Source: CALVGQ01 sp964370435 (GTDB taxonomy: Bacteria; Bacillota_I; Bacilli_A; Erysipelotrichales; Erysipelotrichaceae). Taken from it: a stretch of DNA of 64,000 bases. Of this stretch, positions 7,892 to 15,548 are shown piece by piece. Both the position numbers and the translations under genes were made by a program. The notes under the pieces are model-generated. The model was given only the letters and a program-made list of their open reading frames with translations. It did no database searches and was not told the origin of the DNA. Every line of letters begins with the position of its first letter. The first letter of the stretch is position 1. The DNA is taken from NCBI GenBank assembly GCA_964370435.1, contig CAYJJG010000007.1, positions 1 through 64,000 on the forward strand. The letters run 5' to 3'.

Positions 7892-9817
7892 TTATTCTGC
7901 TTTTTTAAGTTTTTTATACGTAATACCACCAGCTGCCAAGACAACAAGTAGAAGTAGTAAATACATCATTAAATTGTTTTGTCCTTGTGAACTTTCTTCT
8001 GGTGATTCAGTTGTTGGAACATCTTCATCATCGATGTCTTCTGTTGAATCTTCAGTTCCATCGCCAGTAGCAACCTCATTGTCTTCGATAGTTTCAGTCT
8101 CATCAGTAGTTTCTTCATCTGCATCATTTACAACAGGTGTAACCGAAACCGGCACTACTGCAGCGGGAACATTTGCAACAGGTGGATTATAAACAACTAA
8201 GTCATCTCCACTATTGTCATCGTCATCATCATTGTTGTTATTGTTGTTTCCATTATCAACAACTTTTTTCTTAAGATAGATAGTAAACGTTTCATCATCT
8301 GCACTTGGTGTATAAGTCGTTGCTTGTGCAGTATCTAATTCATAAGTTGAATAAACATCTGATGTTAAATCAACATAATCCTCAGCATTTACCGCAACAC
8401 CTGAAGGAACCTTAAATTCTCCAAGATCACTTACAGTTCCATCTGGAAGATTAACACTTATGTTAAGCTGAACTGCATTTACTACAGTATACTGAAATTC
8501 TATTACAGTTTTATTTTTAACATTTTGTTGTACAAAACTACTATTGCCTTTCAGTTCATAGCCATTAAAATATCTTGCATATTCTGTTACAACAGTTGAA
8601 CCATTAAGATCAACAGATTTTGTGCTTCCTGGGATTTCCACCCATTCGCCATTCACTTTATATACATACTTCACTGTATATGGATAATTTGCTTTGTTTG
8701 ATTTCGCATAGTTAATAGTTAGTGTATTGTTTTCACTAGATAATGAATCAATTGAAGCTTTATCTGCTACACCTGTATAAAAGCCTATTGGCCAATGGTA
8801 GTTGTTAATCAACTGCTCTGAAGTAAGCAAATAATCTTCTGCATTAACAACTGATCCTTCAGTTAAGTAAACAACCACTTCTTTTGTTGCTTTAATTTCG
8901 TTATCTAAAAGACGATTATAAGTGATTGTAAGTGGAATTAGATCATCAACAACTCTATCATAATGTACTTTTACAACATTATTTTCACCTGTCACAAGAG
9001 TTACAGGTTGATTTTTAACAGGTCTAGTAGAAACTTCAAATCCATTAGGTACAGTTTCTAGGAAATACTTACTTGGATTAATTGTTGCACCAGTATCTGC
9101 TTCTCCATGCACTCTAAGTGATTGATTTTCGATATAATCACCGTTCTCATCTTCAAACATATATTTCACTGTAAAAGAAGATCTCTTAAAGTCTGCTCCT
9201 TCTACCGACTTAAAATATACATTGATTTCAGTAGCTTTGCCCTCTTTAAGTGTTATCTTATAGTCTAGAACATTAGAGCCATCTATGGTAGTTCCTAGTA
9301 TTGCATCTTCTACTTCTTTAACGATAATATATCCTGCTACTTCAGGAATAGAAACTTTTCTTTCTTCGCTAGCATCAATCCTATAGCTAACAGATGGAGC
9401 TATCTTTATATCAGTGTCTTGCTCTAAAAAGTTTAAAGTAAAAGTTATAGTAGATTTATTTTCGTTTTCATAAGTTGCTCTAGCTGTATATACTTTACCT
9501 TCCTTTGGGTTTGTAATAGTGATTGAGTCACCTAATACCCCTTGATGTGTCCATCCTTGAAAAACTGAACCATCTTTATTTACATCTGCCATACTTGAAG
9601 ATGGATAGGATACTGTTATTTCTCCATTTTCAGTTATAGTTTCAGTATATGAAACTGTCTTTGTTCCTTGATCATTACCTAAATTGATAAATTCTACCTC
9701 AAAAGTAACTTGAGTAGATTCTTCAGCAAAAGTTGTTGTATTTAGTCCCGTCACCAACAATACTAATGCTAAAGTCATGCTTAAAACCTTAATAAATTTC
9801 TTTTTATACTCTTTCAT
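7892..9817 (-). CDS. Secreted repeat-containing surface protein with C-terminal membrane anchor
   Basis: The start at 9817 (MKEYKKKF) is chosen because AAAGGGG lies 7 bases upstream and a signal peptide follows directly (cleavage near TTFAEE); 28 extra residues upstream lack this. The 641-residue product has an InlB-like repeat (about 34-120, with GWTHQG), then MucBP-like units, for example SFTVKYMFEDENGDYI and PYTVKYVYKVNGEWVEI, each with a VKYxxxxxGxxI pattern. A poly-Asn/Asp stretch and a Pro/Val/Glu/Thr-rich stalk lead to a terminal hydrophobic helix (NLMMYLLLLLVVLAAGGI) and a basic tail. No LPXTG is present, so anchoring is probably by membrane insertion or a variant sorting motif. Adhesion is inference. 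Confidence 0.8.
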   Translation of the reverse strand: MKEYKKKFIKVLSMTLALVLLVTGLNTTTFAEESTQVTFEVEFINLGNDQGTKTVSYTETITENGEITVSYPSSSMADVNKDGSVFQGWTHQGVLGDSITITNPKEGKVYTARATYENENKSTITFTLNFLEQDTDIKIAPSVSYRIDASEERKVSIPEVAGYIIVKEVEDAILGTTIDGSNVLDYKITLKEGKATEINVYFKSVEGADFKRSSFTVKYMFEDENGDYIENQSLRVHGEADTGATINPSKYFLETVPNGFEVSTRPVKNQPVTLVTGENNVVKVHYDRVVDDLIPLTITYNRLLDNEIKATKEVVVYLTEGSVVNAEDYLLTSEQLINNYHWPIGFYTGVADKASIDSLSSENNTLTINYAKSNKANYPYTVKYVYKVNGEWVEIPGSTKSVDLNGSTVVTEYARYFNGYELKGNSSFVQQNVKNKTVIEFQYTVVNAVQLNISVNLPDGTVSDLGEFKVPSGVAVNAEDYVDLTSDVYSTYELDTAQATTYTPSADDETFTIYLKKKVVDNGNNNNNNDDDDDNSGDDLVVYNPPVANVPAAVVPVSVTPVVNDADEETTDETETIEDNEVATGDGTEDSTEDIDDEDVPTTESPEESSQGQNNLMMYLLLLLVVLAAGGITYKKLKKAE

Positions 9818-9918
9818 ATTTTTACCCCTTTCAATTGCAATCATACTTTTGCACATGCAAATTTGAATAACTACATTTCTAATAATATAACATATTAGCA
9901 TAAAAAAAGCTATCCTAA

Positions 9919-9957
9919 AGTATAGACGTTTTAGTGAAAGTTATCATCAACACTAAA
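9919..9957 (-). promoter_or_regulatory. Candidate promoter and operator of the surface-protein gene
   Basis: A 7-bp inverted repeat TTTAGTG/CACTAAA (9930-9936 and 9951-9957, 14-base spacer) overlaps a weak minus-strand promoter, ATGATA (9942-9947), 17 bases, TATACT (9919-9924). The leader of about 100 bases contains further short inverted repeats. The regulator is unknown. Confidence 0.35.
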
Positions 9958-9974
9958 TAGTACTATACTATGCG

Positions 9975-10030
9975 AAAAAAAAGACCTTTATGATTAAAGC
10001 GCCTACATTTAAGCAATCATATCAGTCTTT
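9975..10030 (-). terminator. Terminator of the flavin reductase gene
   Basis: Minus strand: AAAGAC pairs with GTCTTT and, inside it, TATGATT with AATCATA, around a larger loop, followed by eight T. It begins 8 bases after the stop codon. Confidence 0.65.
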
Positions 10031-10037
10031 TTATTTT

Positions 10038-11780
10038 TTATTTAGCTAAAGCATAAGTTGCAGCGTTTTCACCAGCAACCAAACCATAAGTAGCGGATAT
10101 AGAGATTGAAGTTCCACTAGCTGGATAGAATTGATTAAACCATTCTCCATTAGAAACTTCACCTGAAGCATATAGTCCAGCAATAGGTGTACCTTCAGTA
10201 TTTAAGACTTGTGACTCCATATCAATTTTAACGCCACCAAATGTTCCTAAAGTAGCATTTTTAATAGTAACTGCATAATAAGGTGCTGTAGTTAATTCAG
10301 CTAAGAAAGCATTTGCTTTTTCAAAATCACTATCTACACCGCTTTGTGCAAGTTCATTGTAACGAGATACTGTATCATTTAAGTTATTAGCACCAACCAA
10401 AGTTGCTAATTCTTCGATAGTATCGGCTTTTTGAGCATATCCTCTTTCCACAGCTTCTTCTAAAGCTGGGTTCTCATTAGTTGAATCAAAGATAGCATAA
10501 TACTCACTTCCACCATGTTTATCCCAAATATCATATACTAAAGAATAGTCAAGTGATTCATTAAAGAAACGATCACCTGCTTGATCTACTATTAATCCTC
10601 TAGTAAGACCTAATAAACCTACCGGAGTGTAATAAGGCACTGTTGAATCTAGCCCTTTAAATCCAATTAATGAACCAGTAAATACTGTATCAGCACCAAT
10701 AGCAGTTGCCATGGTGATACCATCTCCAGTATTTCCAGCACTACTATAAATAATATGATCTTCTGCAGCTCTTGGAGCATACTCAGCTAACATTTCAGGA
10801 TTAGCATCATATCCACCTGTTGCTAGTACTACAGCATCAGCATTGATTGTAATATCTTCTGTTTTCCCAACTGCTTTAATACCAATAACTACTTGGTTTT
10901 CATCCACCAAGATTTCAGTTGCTTCAGTATTTAATAATAATTCACCTGAATTTTCAGTAAACTTTTCTACCAGTGGATCAATAAATCCAGGTCCGCGTGT
11001 TGTCGTTGTAATACCACGTAATTCTGGAGCTATTCCAGAAGGAACTACAGTCTCACTAAATTCAACACCATTATCCGCTAACCATTGAATTGTATTTGCC
11101 GATTCTTGTGCAGCAAACAACAACATATCATAGTTTGCTGCTTCTTCACTTCTTTCAAACCAATAATCCGCTAAAGCTTCTGGAGTATCTTCTACTTCTG
11201 TTTGTAAAAAGCTGTTTGTTGCTAAAATCATCCCACCAGATAAAGCAGTTGTTCCCCCTGTTTTACCCATTTTTTCTACTAGAATTACATTAGCACCATT
11301 TTCTTGAGCTTCAAGTGCAGCTGTAAGACCTGCAATACCACTACCTATAACTACTACATCAGTATCTTTAGTTACTGCTGTTCTTGCAACTTCTTCTTCT
11401 ACTTTTAAATTTTCAACGTTTCCACCAGCTAATACTACAGCTTCTTCTACAGCTTTTAAAAGTGCTGCACTAGTTACCGTAGCCCCTGTTACTACATCTA
11501 CTGCTAAACTTTGTTTTTCAACAATAGCTGTTGGAATAGTATTTAACGCAGGATCTGCAATACCTGCACTTTCTTGATGAGATACCACTACTACTTCTGA
11601 AATTTGAGTCTCAGTAAAAACAGTTTTAACGACCATATCATCGTTATGTCCCATTACTGTTACTTCATACTCCCCAGCTGTATAACTTGCTTCTTCGCTT
11701 GTTGGTGGTGTTGTTTCTGTACAACCAACTAATGAAAGAGAAACAAGTAATGCTAAGCAAATTAAACCAATTTTCTTCAT
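10038..11780 (-). CDS. Flavinylated lipoprotein reductase (FMN-binding plus FAD-binding, fumarate/urocanate reductase-like)
   Basis: A lipoprotein signal ends at LVGC. It is followed by an FMN-binding domain (about 33-120) with the covalent FMN site DVVTGAT (Thr about 101), then a FAD_binding_2/flavocytochrome-c-type domain starting at VVVIGSGIAGL (about 142) and ending with ASGEVSNGEW and PASGTSISISATYGLVAGE. Such enzymes reduce an enoate-type acceptor (fumarate, urocanate, methacrylate and similar) at the outer face of the membrane, with electrons arriving through covalently bound flavins; the acceptor here is not predictable. The second of two adjacent ATGs is preferred (GGAGG 5 bases away). 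It is controlled by a MerR-type promoter. ApbE and flavin-rich Rnf in the same window supply maturation and a possible electron source. Confidence 0.88.
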   Translation of the reverse strand: MKKIGLICLALLVSLSLVGCTETTPPTSEEASYTAGEYEVTVMGHNDDMVVKTVFTETQISEVVVVSHQESAGIADPALNTIPTAIVEKQSLAVDVVTGATVTSAALLKAVEEAVVLAGGNVENLKVEEEVARTAVTKDTDVVVIGSGIAGLTAALEAQENGANVILVEKMGKTGGTTALSGGMILATNSFLQTEVEDTPEALADYWFERSEEAANYDMLLFAAQESANTIQWLADNGVEFSETVVPSGIAPELRGITTTTRGPGFIDPLVEKFTENSGELLLNTEATEILVDENQVVIGIKAVGKTEDITINADAVVLATGGYDANPEMLAEYAPRAAEDHIIYSSAGNTGDGITMATAIGADTVFTGSLIGFKGLDSTVPYYTPVGLLGLTRGLIVDQAGDRFFNESLDYSLVYDIWDKHGGSEYYAIFDSTNENPALEEAVERGYAQKADTIEELATLVGANNLNDTVSRYNELAQSGVDSDFEKANAFLAELTTAPYYAVTIKNATLGTFGGVKIDMESQVLNTEGTPIAGLYASGEVSNGEWFNQFYPASGTSISISATYGLVAGENAATYALAK

Positions 11781-11788
11781 CATTTCCT

Positions 11789-11810
11789 CCTTGTTAATTT
11801 ATTAACAAGG
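11789..11810 (-). promoter_or_regulatory. Leader hairpin overlapping the reductase ribosome site
   Basis: CCTTGTTAA (11789-11797) and TTAACAAGG (11802-11810) form a perfect 9-bp inverted repeat with a 4-base loop. The AAGG of the arm is part of AAGGAGG, so the folded RNA would mask the ribosome binding site. It could be a translational brake or a second operator. Confidence 0.5.
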
Positions 11811-11812
11811 TT

Positions 11813-11843
11813 ACTATAAACCCCACAGTACCTGTGAAGTCAA
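11813..11843 (-). promoter_or_regulatory. MerR-type promoter with 19-base spacer and central palindrome
   Basis: Minus strand: -35 TTGACT (11838-11843), spacer of exactly 19 bases, -10 TATAGT (11813-11818). The spacer contains the perfect dyad CACAG-GTA-CTGTG (11824-11836). Overlong 19-base spacers with a dyad between -35 and -10 are the hallmark of promoters remodelled by MerR-family activators. It sits directly between the merR stop and the reductase start. Confidence 0.85.
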
Positions 11844-11848
11844 CCCTT

Positions 11849-12649
11849 TTACATCAATTCTATATAATATTCGTAAATATCATACAGTTTCCCCTCTTCT
11901 TCAATACTTGTAATAAAAGTTATTTCCATAGGAAATTGTATATTTAACTTATTCTTAGTAACATACTCATTAATATTCTTTTCAAACGGAAAATTACTTT
12001 GGTCCCGAGGAATTTTTTGAATAGTATACAAATACTTACCCGCATCCTTTCTAACGCTATAAGTACTATTATTTAAATTTAGCATTTGTGCAGTAGCTAT
12101 AGACATCCTAAAAGCTAGGACAGGATTAATCTTATCGTTTATCGGCAAGGTCATGAAAGTAATATTTTCAACCAGCGGCATATGCTCGTACAGGGTCGTA
12201 ACTATACCTTCTATATCAGTTTTATCTTCCTTTATTCTTTTTTCTTCATCTACACTCACAATATACAACGATTCACGCTCAATGATTTCAAAGCAATTAT
12301 ATAATCTCTCATAGTTTTCAACTATCTGCTGACGATGCTTTATTACCTTTAAGGCTTCTTCATATAATACTATTCTCTTTTCCACAAAATTATAATTATC
12401 TTCTAAAATAGTGCTCTTATCTTCTAAGTCGGTACTATTTATAAAATCATACACCTGTTTATTCGTTAATCCACAAGATGTAAACATTTTGCAGCTAGAT
12501 AACCTAGCCACATCAGCATGACTATAATGGCGATAACCATTTTCTGCTCTATGGGGAGTCACCAGTTTTTGACTTTCATAATATTTAAGTCCCTCAACCG
12601 ACATACCTAAAACTTTAGCAATATTATTTATCAAATATTTTTTAATCAT
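11849..12649 (-). CDS. MerR-family activator with C-terminal effector domain
   Basis: The N-terminus is a MerR winged helix (about 1-72): NNIAKVLGMSVEGLKYYESQ, then GYRHYSHADVARLSSCKMF. A dimerising helix (about 85-118) leads to a C-terminal domain of about 130 residues with a GyrI/BltR-like pattern, expected to bind a small hydrophobic or cationic ligand. It lacks the Cys set of metal-sensing MerR proteins. It lies upstream of and on the same strand as the reductase gene, and the promoter between them has MerR geometry, so the reductase is its likely target. The inducer could be the reductase substrate. Confidence 0.88.
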   Translation of the reverse strand: MIKKYLINNIAKVLGMSVEGLKYYESQKLVTPHRAENGYRHYSHADVARLSSCKMFTSCGLTNKQVYDFINSTDLEDKSTILEDNYNFVEKRIVLYEEALKVIKHRQQIVENYERLYNCFEIIERESLYIVSVDEEKRIKEDKTDIEGIVTTLYEHMPLVENITFMTLPINDKINPVLAFRMSIATAQMLNLNNSTYSVRKDAGKYLYTIQKIPRDQSNFPFEKNINEYVTKNKLNIQFPMEITFITSIEEEGKLYDIYEYYIELM

Positions 12650-12716
12650 CTTCTACCTCATAACTATGTATACACTAAATTATTATAACAAAAAGAACAA
12701 TTTTATCCATAATAGT

Positions 12717-12744
12717 GCATATTTTTAATTCCTTTATTCATAAT
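12717..12744 (+). promoter_or_regulatory. Possible SigE-like sporulation promoter of the CotF-like pair
   Basis: GCATATT (12717-12723) matches the sigma-E -35 form KMATATT, and CATAAT (12739-12744) shares CATA with its -10, at a 15-base spacing. The transcript would begin close to the AGGAGGA ribosome site. Such short AT-rich motifs arise by chance, so this is only suggestive. Confidence 0.35.
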
Positions 12745-12768
12745 AACAATGAAAGGAGGATGTTAACA

Positions 12769-12966
12769 ATGAAAACTCCACCAGAAATGTTGTCACCTAA
12801 AGATTGTTCTTACTTAGCAGATTTATTAGAAACTACATTAACATTGGCTAAGAAAGCTCAAGACTTTAGTGAAAACATCGAAGACAAACCCTTAAAAAAA
12901 GCAGTATCTAAAGATGCTGCTACCTTAAGCAAACAATACAGCACTTTACTAAATTTATTAAAATAG
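12769..12966 (+). CDS. Small partner of a CotF-like coat protein
   Basis: The 65-residue start (MKTPPEMLSPKDCSYLADLL) is set by AAAGGAGGA 8 bases upstream; an 18-residue longer frame is open but not supported. The protein is all-helical and begins with a MLSPKDxxYLxDLL motif, typical of the short proteins encoded next to Coat_F-family genes in spore formers. It is 9 bases from the next gene. A role in the spore coat is family knowledge; the window does not show whether the organism sporulates, though yunB and yunC are also present. Confidence 0.7.
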   Translation: MKTPPEMLSPKDCSYLADLLETTLTLAKKAQDFSENIEDKPLKKAVSKDAATLSKQYSTLLNLLK

Positions 12967-12975
12967 GAGGAAATT

Positions 12976-13296
12976 ATGGCAACATCTAAAGTAGCAAACA
13001 CTAAAGCTAAAGTACTTCCAAGTGAAACTTGTTTTAATGATCGTGATCGATTTAATGATTTACTAATTAGCTATAAACATTTAGCATATATGTATTCACT
13101 AGCTTGTCAAGAAGCTAGTAACCCTAAGCTTTATAAAGCTTTTCTAACTTTATTCAATGAAGTTAGTGAAATGCAACGTTCAGCATACTATACTATGTTT
13201 GAAAAAGGTTGGTATACCTTAGAAAAACAAACTCAAGAAAAAATCAAGCAATCGCACAAAATGTTTCAACAACAAGCAACACAATTAAATAAGTAA
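12976..13296 (+). CDS. CotF-like spore coat protein
   Basis: The 106-residue product matches the Coat_F domain pattern: ETCFNDRDRFNDLLISYKHL, then YSLACQEASNPKLYKAFLTLFNEV and MQRSAYYTMFEKGWYTLEKQ with a Lys/Gln-rich tail. The family forms ferritin-like helical bundles in the coat of Bacillus and Clostridium spores. It has a strong AGGAGG and follows the 65-residue partner as a two-gene operon with its own terminator. Use in a non-spore context is possible in this lineage. Confidence 0.82.
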   Translation: MATSKVANTKAKVLPSETCFNDRDRFNDLLISYKHLAYMYSLACQEASNPKLYKAFLTLFNEVSEMQRSAYYTMFEKGWYTLEKQTQEKIKQSHKMFQQQATQLNK

Positions 13297-13302
13297 TAAA
13301 AT

Positions 13303-13333
13303 TGAGATAGCTTCTTAGAAGTTATCTTTTTTT
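13303..13333 (+). terminator. Terminator of the CotF-like operon
   Basis: AGATAGCTTC (13305-13314) pairs with GAAGTTATCT (13318-13327) through one G-T pair, with a 3-base loop and a following run of T. Confidence 0.85.
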
Positions 13334-13359
13334 AATAAAAAAAAACTAGTTAAACTAGT
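13334..13359 (-). terminator. Terminator overlapping the thiT stop codon
   Basis: Minus strand: ACTAGT-TTA-ACTAGT (13345-13359) followed by about ten T. The stem includes the last codons of thiT. Confidence 0.7.
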
Positions 13360-13861
13360 CCTTCATCACTGGCTTTAATAAATTAATTAATACTGGAATT
13401 AATATTAAAGTAACTGCTGTAGTAGGTGCCATATAGGTAAGTTGATAGGCAATAGATGCTTCTGGAGTTACACCCCATACTAGTACTCCAGAAAGCGTAC
13501 TGGAAATGGTTCTTAGTATGTTGGTTATAAGTATTCCAGAATAAAACATCTTATAATTTGGAAATATTGCTGCAAAACCATACACACTAAATGCAAAGAA
13601 ATAGTCTAGTAAAAACCCTAATAAATCGGGAGTATACATAGGACCTGTAACAAATTGAAGAAACACTGAGGTAATTGAAACCAATAACCCACTTTGCCAT
13701 CCTAAATGATAGCCCGCCATAAGAAGAGCAACCACGGATAATCCAAGTGATCCTCCATTAGGCATTTGAAACAAAGGCAATGTGTTAACAAACGAATCCA
13801 ACACCATGAATAATGCGACGTAAAACGCCATAAACGCTAATCTTCTACTGTTTTGTGACAA
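13355..13861 (-). CDS. thiT: ThiT, thiamine-binding S component of an ECF transporter
   Basis: The 168-residue protein is hydrophobic with about six membrane helices and the small-residue N-terminal helix used to contact the ECF module. Family-type features include LPLFQMPNGGSLGLS, the YHLGWQSGLL turn, FLLDYFFAFSVYGFA and the C-terminal YQLTYMAPTTAV. It captures thiamine from outside; the EcfA/EcfT energising module is not in this window. The start is TTG, set by GGAGG 9 bases upstream; no ATG is near. A TPP riboswitch controls it, which strongly supports the substrate. Confidence 0.93.
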   Translation of the reverse strand: MSQNSRRLAFMAFYVALFMVLDSFVNTLPLFQMPNGGSLGLSVVALLMAGYHLGWQSGLLVSITSVFLQFVTGPMYTPDLLGFLLDYFFAFSVYGFAAIFPNYKMFYSGILITNILRTISSTLSGVLVWGVTPEASIAYQLTYMAPTTAVTLILIPVLINLLKPVMKD

Positions 13862-13917
13862 ATAAAAACACCTCCATTTTGTCTTGAGGCGTAAGGATAT
13901 ACTTCAACAAAAAAATG

Positions 13918-14003
13918 GACTCCCTACGCTAGCATTAACTAGATCAGGTCATAAGGGTTCACCATAATGGCATCTCAACTTTGCAGTTCCCCTGTCTTGA
14001 CTT
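13918..14003 (-). ncRNA. TPP riboswitch (Thi-box) controlling thiT translation
   Basis: The minus strand carries the Thi-box landmarks in order: ACAGGGG, CTGCAAAGTTGAGATGCC, GAACCCTTATGACCTGATCT, and GTTAATGCTAGCGTAGGGA. Downstream, GCGTAGGGA (13921-13929) can pair for 9 bases with TCCTTACGC (13889-13897) when TPP is absent. When TPP holds the aptamer together, CGCCTC (13886-13891) is free to pair with GAGGTG (13869-13874), masking the ribosome site. The two helices share CGC and exclude each other, so control is probably at translation; no terminator is seen between aptamer and start. Confidence 0.95.
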
Positions 14004-14007
14004 ACAC

Positions 14008-14036
14008 ATTATATCTAATAAGCAATAATAGTGCAA
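14008..14036 (-). promoter_or_regulatory. Promoter of the TPP riboswitch-thiT transcript
   Basis: Minus strand: TTGCAC (14031-14036), 17 bases, TATAAT (14008-14013), placing the transcript start at about 14001, the edge of the aptamer. An 8-bp inverted repeat AATAGTGC/GCACTATT overlaps the -35 and may act as the terminator of the upstream gene. Confidence 0.75.
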
Positions 14037-14042
14037 GCACTA

Positions 14043-15548
14043 TTAGCCTTCACTTAAAGTGATTAAGGAGCCCTTAAAGTAAGCTAGCACTTTGAAGCCT
14101 TCATTATTCATAATATTTACTGTAGTAAGAATATAATGAAAATGATATTGATTTAGTAATGATTTAAATTCATGATAATCAACTATGCTTTGATCAACTA
14201 ATATTGTTGTGAAATTATTTTTCTTCGCATACTCTAGTTGCGCCACAAGTATAGAAGTTACATCATCTTGTTTCATATTTAAGCGATATAACTTTTTTAC
14301 AAAGCTAAAGTACTTAAACTCCCTTTGTAATATAAACAAACCACTTGTTTCTTTAAACTGTTGTATTTCATAATAGTGCTTAAATACTAATATAGTGTTT
14401 GCATTAACCTTAAATATTTCATTTTCCTCTTTGGTTAAATTCTTTCTAACTTTATTAATACGATAAAAACGCACTACAATCCAAATCATAAGTAATAGAT
14501 AAAAACTATTATTAAATACTGTTTGTTCATTTTCAGATACATAAAAACGTTGTAATATCGAAGGTATCGAATACCCTAAACTATGCGTACTGAAACCATC
14601 ATTCAGTGTCAAAATATAATGAATTAATGTTCTATTAATAAACTGGTAGTTATCAATAATCATTAAGGAGAATATGGTAATTATAATAATATAAATAATA
14701 AAGCTGTGAATCTTAAATCGTTTTTTAAAACTTAGATTAATCTTTCTTATGAAATGGATTATTTTTTCTATAAAAATACGCTCAAATAGTTCTACTAATA
14801 CATATAATCCTACACAAATGATAAATACAACTAAGGAATAAAAAACATATAAATCAATATTATTTAAAATATACACATAAAAATCGTTGGCTCTTATGGC
14901 ATGAGGGCTATTTAAGCTTTCTTCTATCAAAAAGAAGCTACTAACATGATTAGAATTTTTAAGAATGTCTACTTTACTATGATTATTAAAACTCAACATA
15001 CTACATATAACTTCATTTCTTCTACTTGTATATTGTAGCTCTTCATTCATCGCAAAGGTATTATCACTATAGATTCCTATTACCTTTAGATAAAAAGTAA
15101 TATCCCAACTAGATGCATCCTTAAATTCAATAATATCTCCTACCTCAATATTATTTTTATCTGCCAACACCTGTGAAATTATACATTCATTTTGGTGTAT
15201 TGGATAAGTTCCTTCAACAATCTTTCTATTGAATGCAACAAAATCATCAATCATCCTAGGATTTTCATAGAAATTTAATTTAAAGTAATCCTTATGCTCG
15301 CCACCTTGATTATCTAATACTATTCTATCTGATATTACTGCTAATGAAGTTGACTCTAATACCACATTTGTTGCTTCATATTCTAATGCATTGTAGTTGT
15401 ATTGTTGTTGATTAAAAAGTGCTTTTTCATCTTGATAAATAACAGTATAGTTTTCACTTAGCTTATCAAATTCATCATAGAAAATTTGACTGTAATATAA
15501 ATTGTTGATAAACAATAAAATCACCGAAAATAAACAAGCTTTTATCAT
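14043..15548 (-). CDS. Membrane protein of unknown function linked to a two-component system
   Basis: The 501-residue product has an N-terminal helix, a large exterior domain (about 25-225), several membrane helices (about 232-252, 282-300 and 350-362) and a cytoplasmic C-terminal part (about 365-501). The exterior domain contains VEGTYPIHQNECIISQVLA and NNIEVGDIIEF, closely resembling the MacB_PCD segment of FtsX-type ABC permeases. However, the usual three-helix FtsX core is not evident and no ATPase lies nearby. Its start overlaps the kinase stop by 4 bases, so it is made together with the sensor kinase. It may sense or transduce an envelope signal; function unknown. Confidence 0.6.
   Translation of the reverse strand: MIKACLFSVILLFINNLYYSQIFYDEFDKLSENYTVIYQDEKALFNQQQYNYNALEYEATNVVLESTSLAVISDRIVLDNQGGEHKDYFKLNFYENPRMIDDFVAFNRKIVEGTYPIHQNECIISQVLADKNNIEVGDIIEFKDASSWDITFYLKVIGIYSDNTFAMNEELQYTSRRNEVICSMLSFNNHSKVDILKNSNHVSSFFLIEESLNSPHAIRANDFYVYILNNIDLYVFYSLVVFIICVGLYVLVELFERIFIEKIIHFIRKINLSFKKRFKIHSFIIYIIIITIFSLMIIDNYQFINRTLIHYILTLNDGFSTHSLGYSIPSILQRFYVSENEQTVFNNSFYLLLMIWIVVRFYRINKVRKNLTKEENEIFKVNANTILVFKHYYEIQQFKETSGLFILQREFKYFSFVKKLYRLNMKQDDVTSILVAQLEYAKKNNFTTILVDQSIVDYHEFKSLLNQYHFHYILTTVNIMNNEGFKVLAYFKGSLITLSEG

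Noticed and set aside
7974..8192. Ser/Thr-rich + strand frame within the surface-protein gene
   Set aside because: It is the antisense of the Pro/Val/Glu/Thr-rich stalk; low complexity, no ribosome site and no own promoter.
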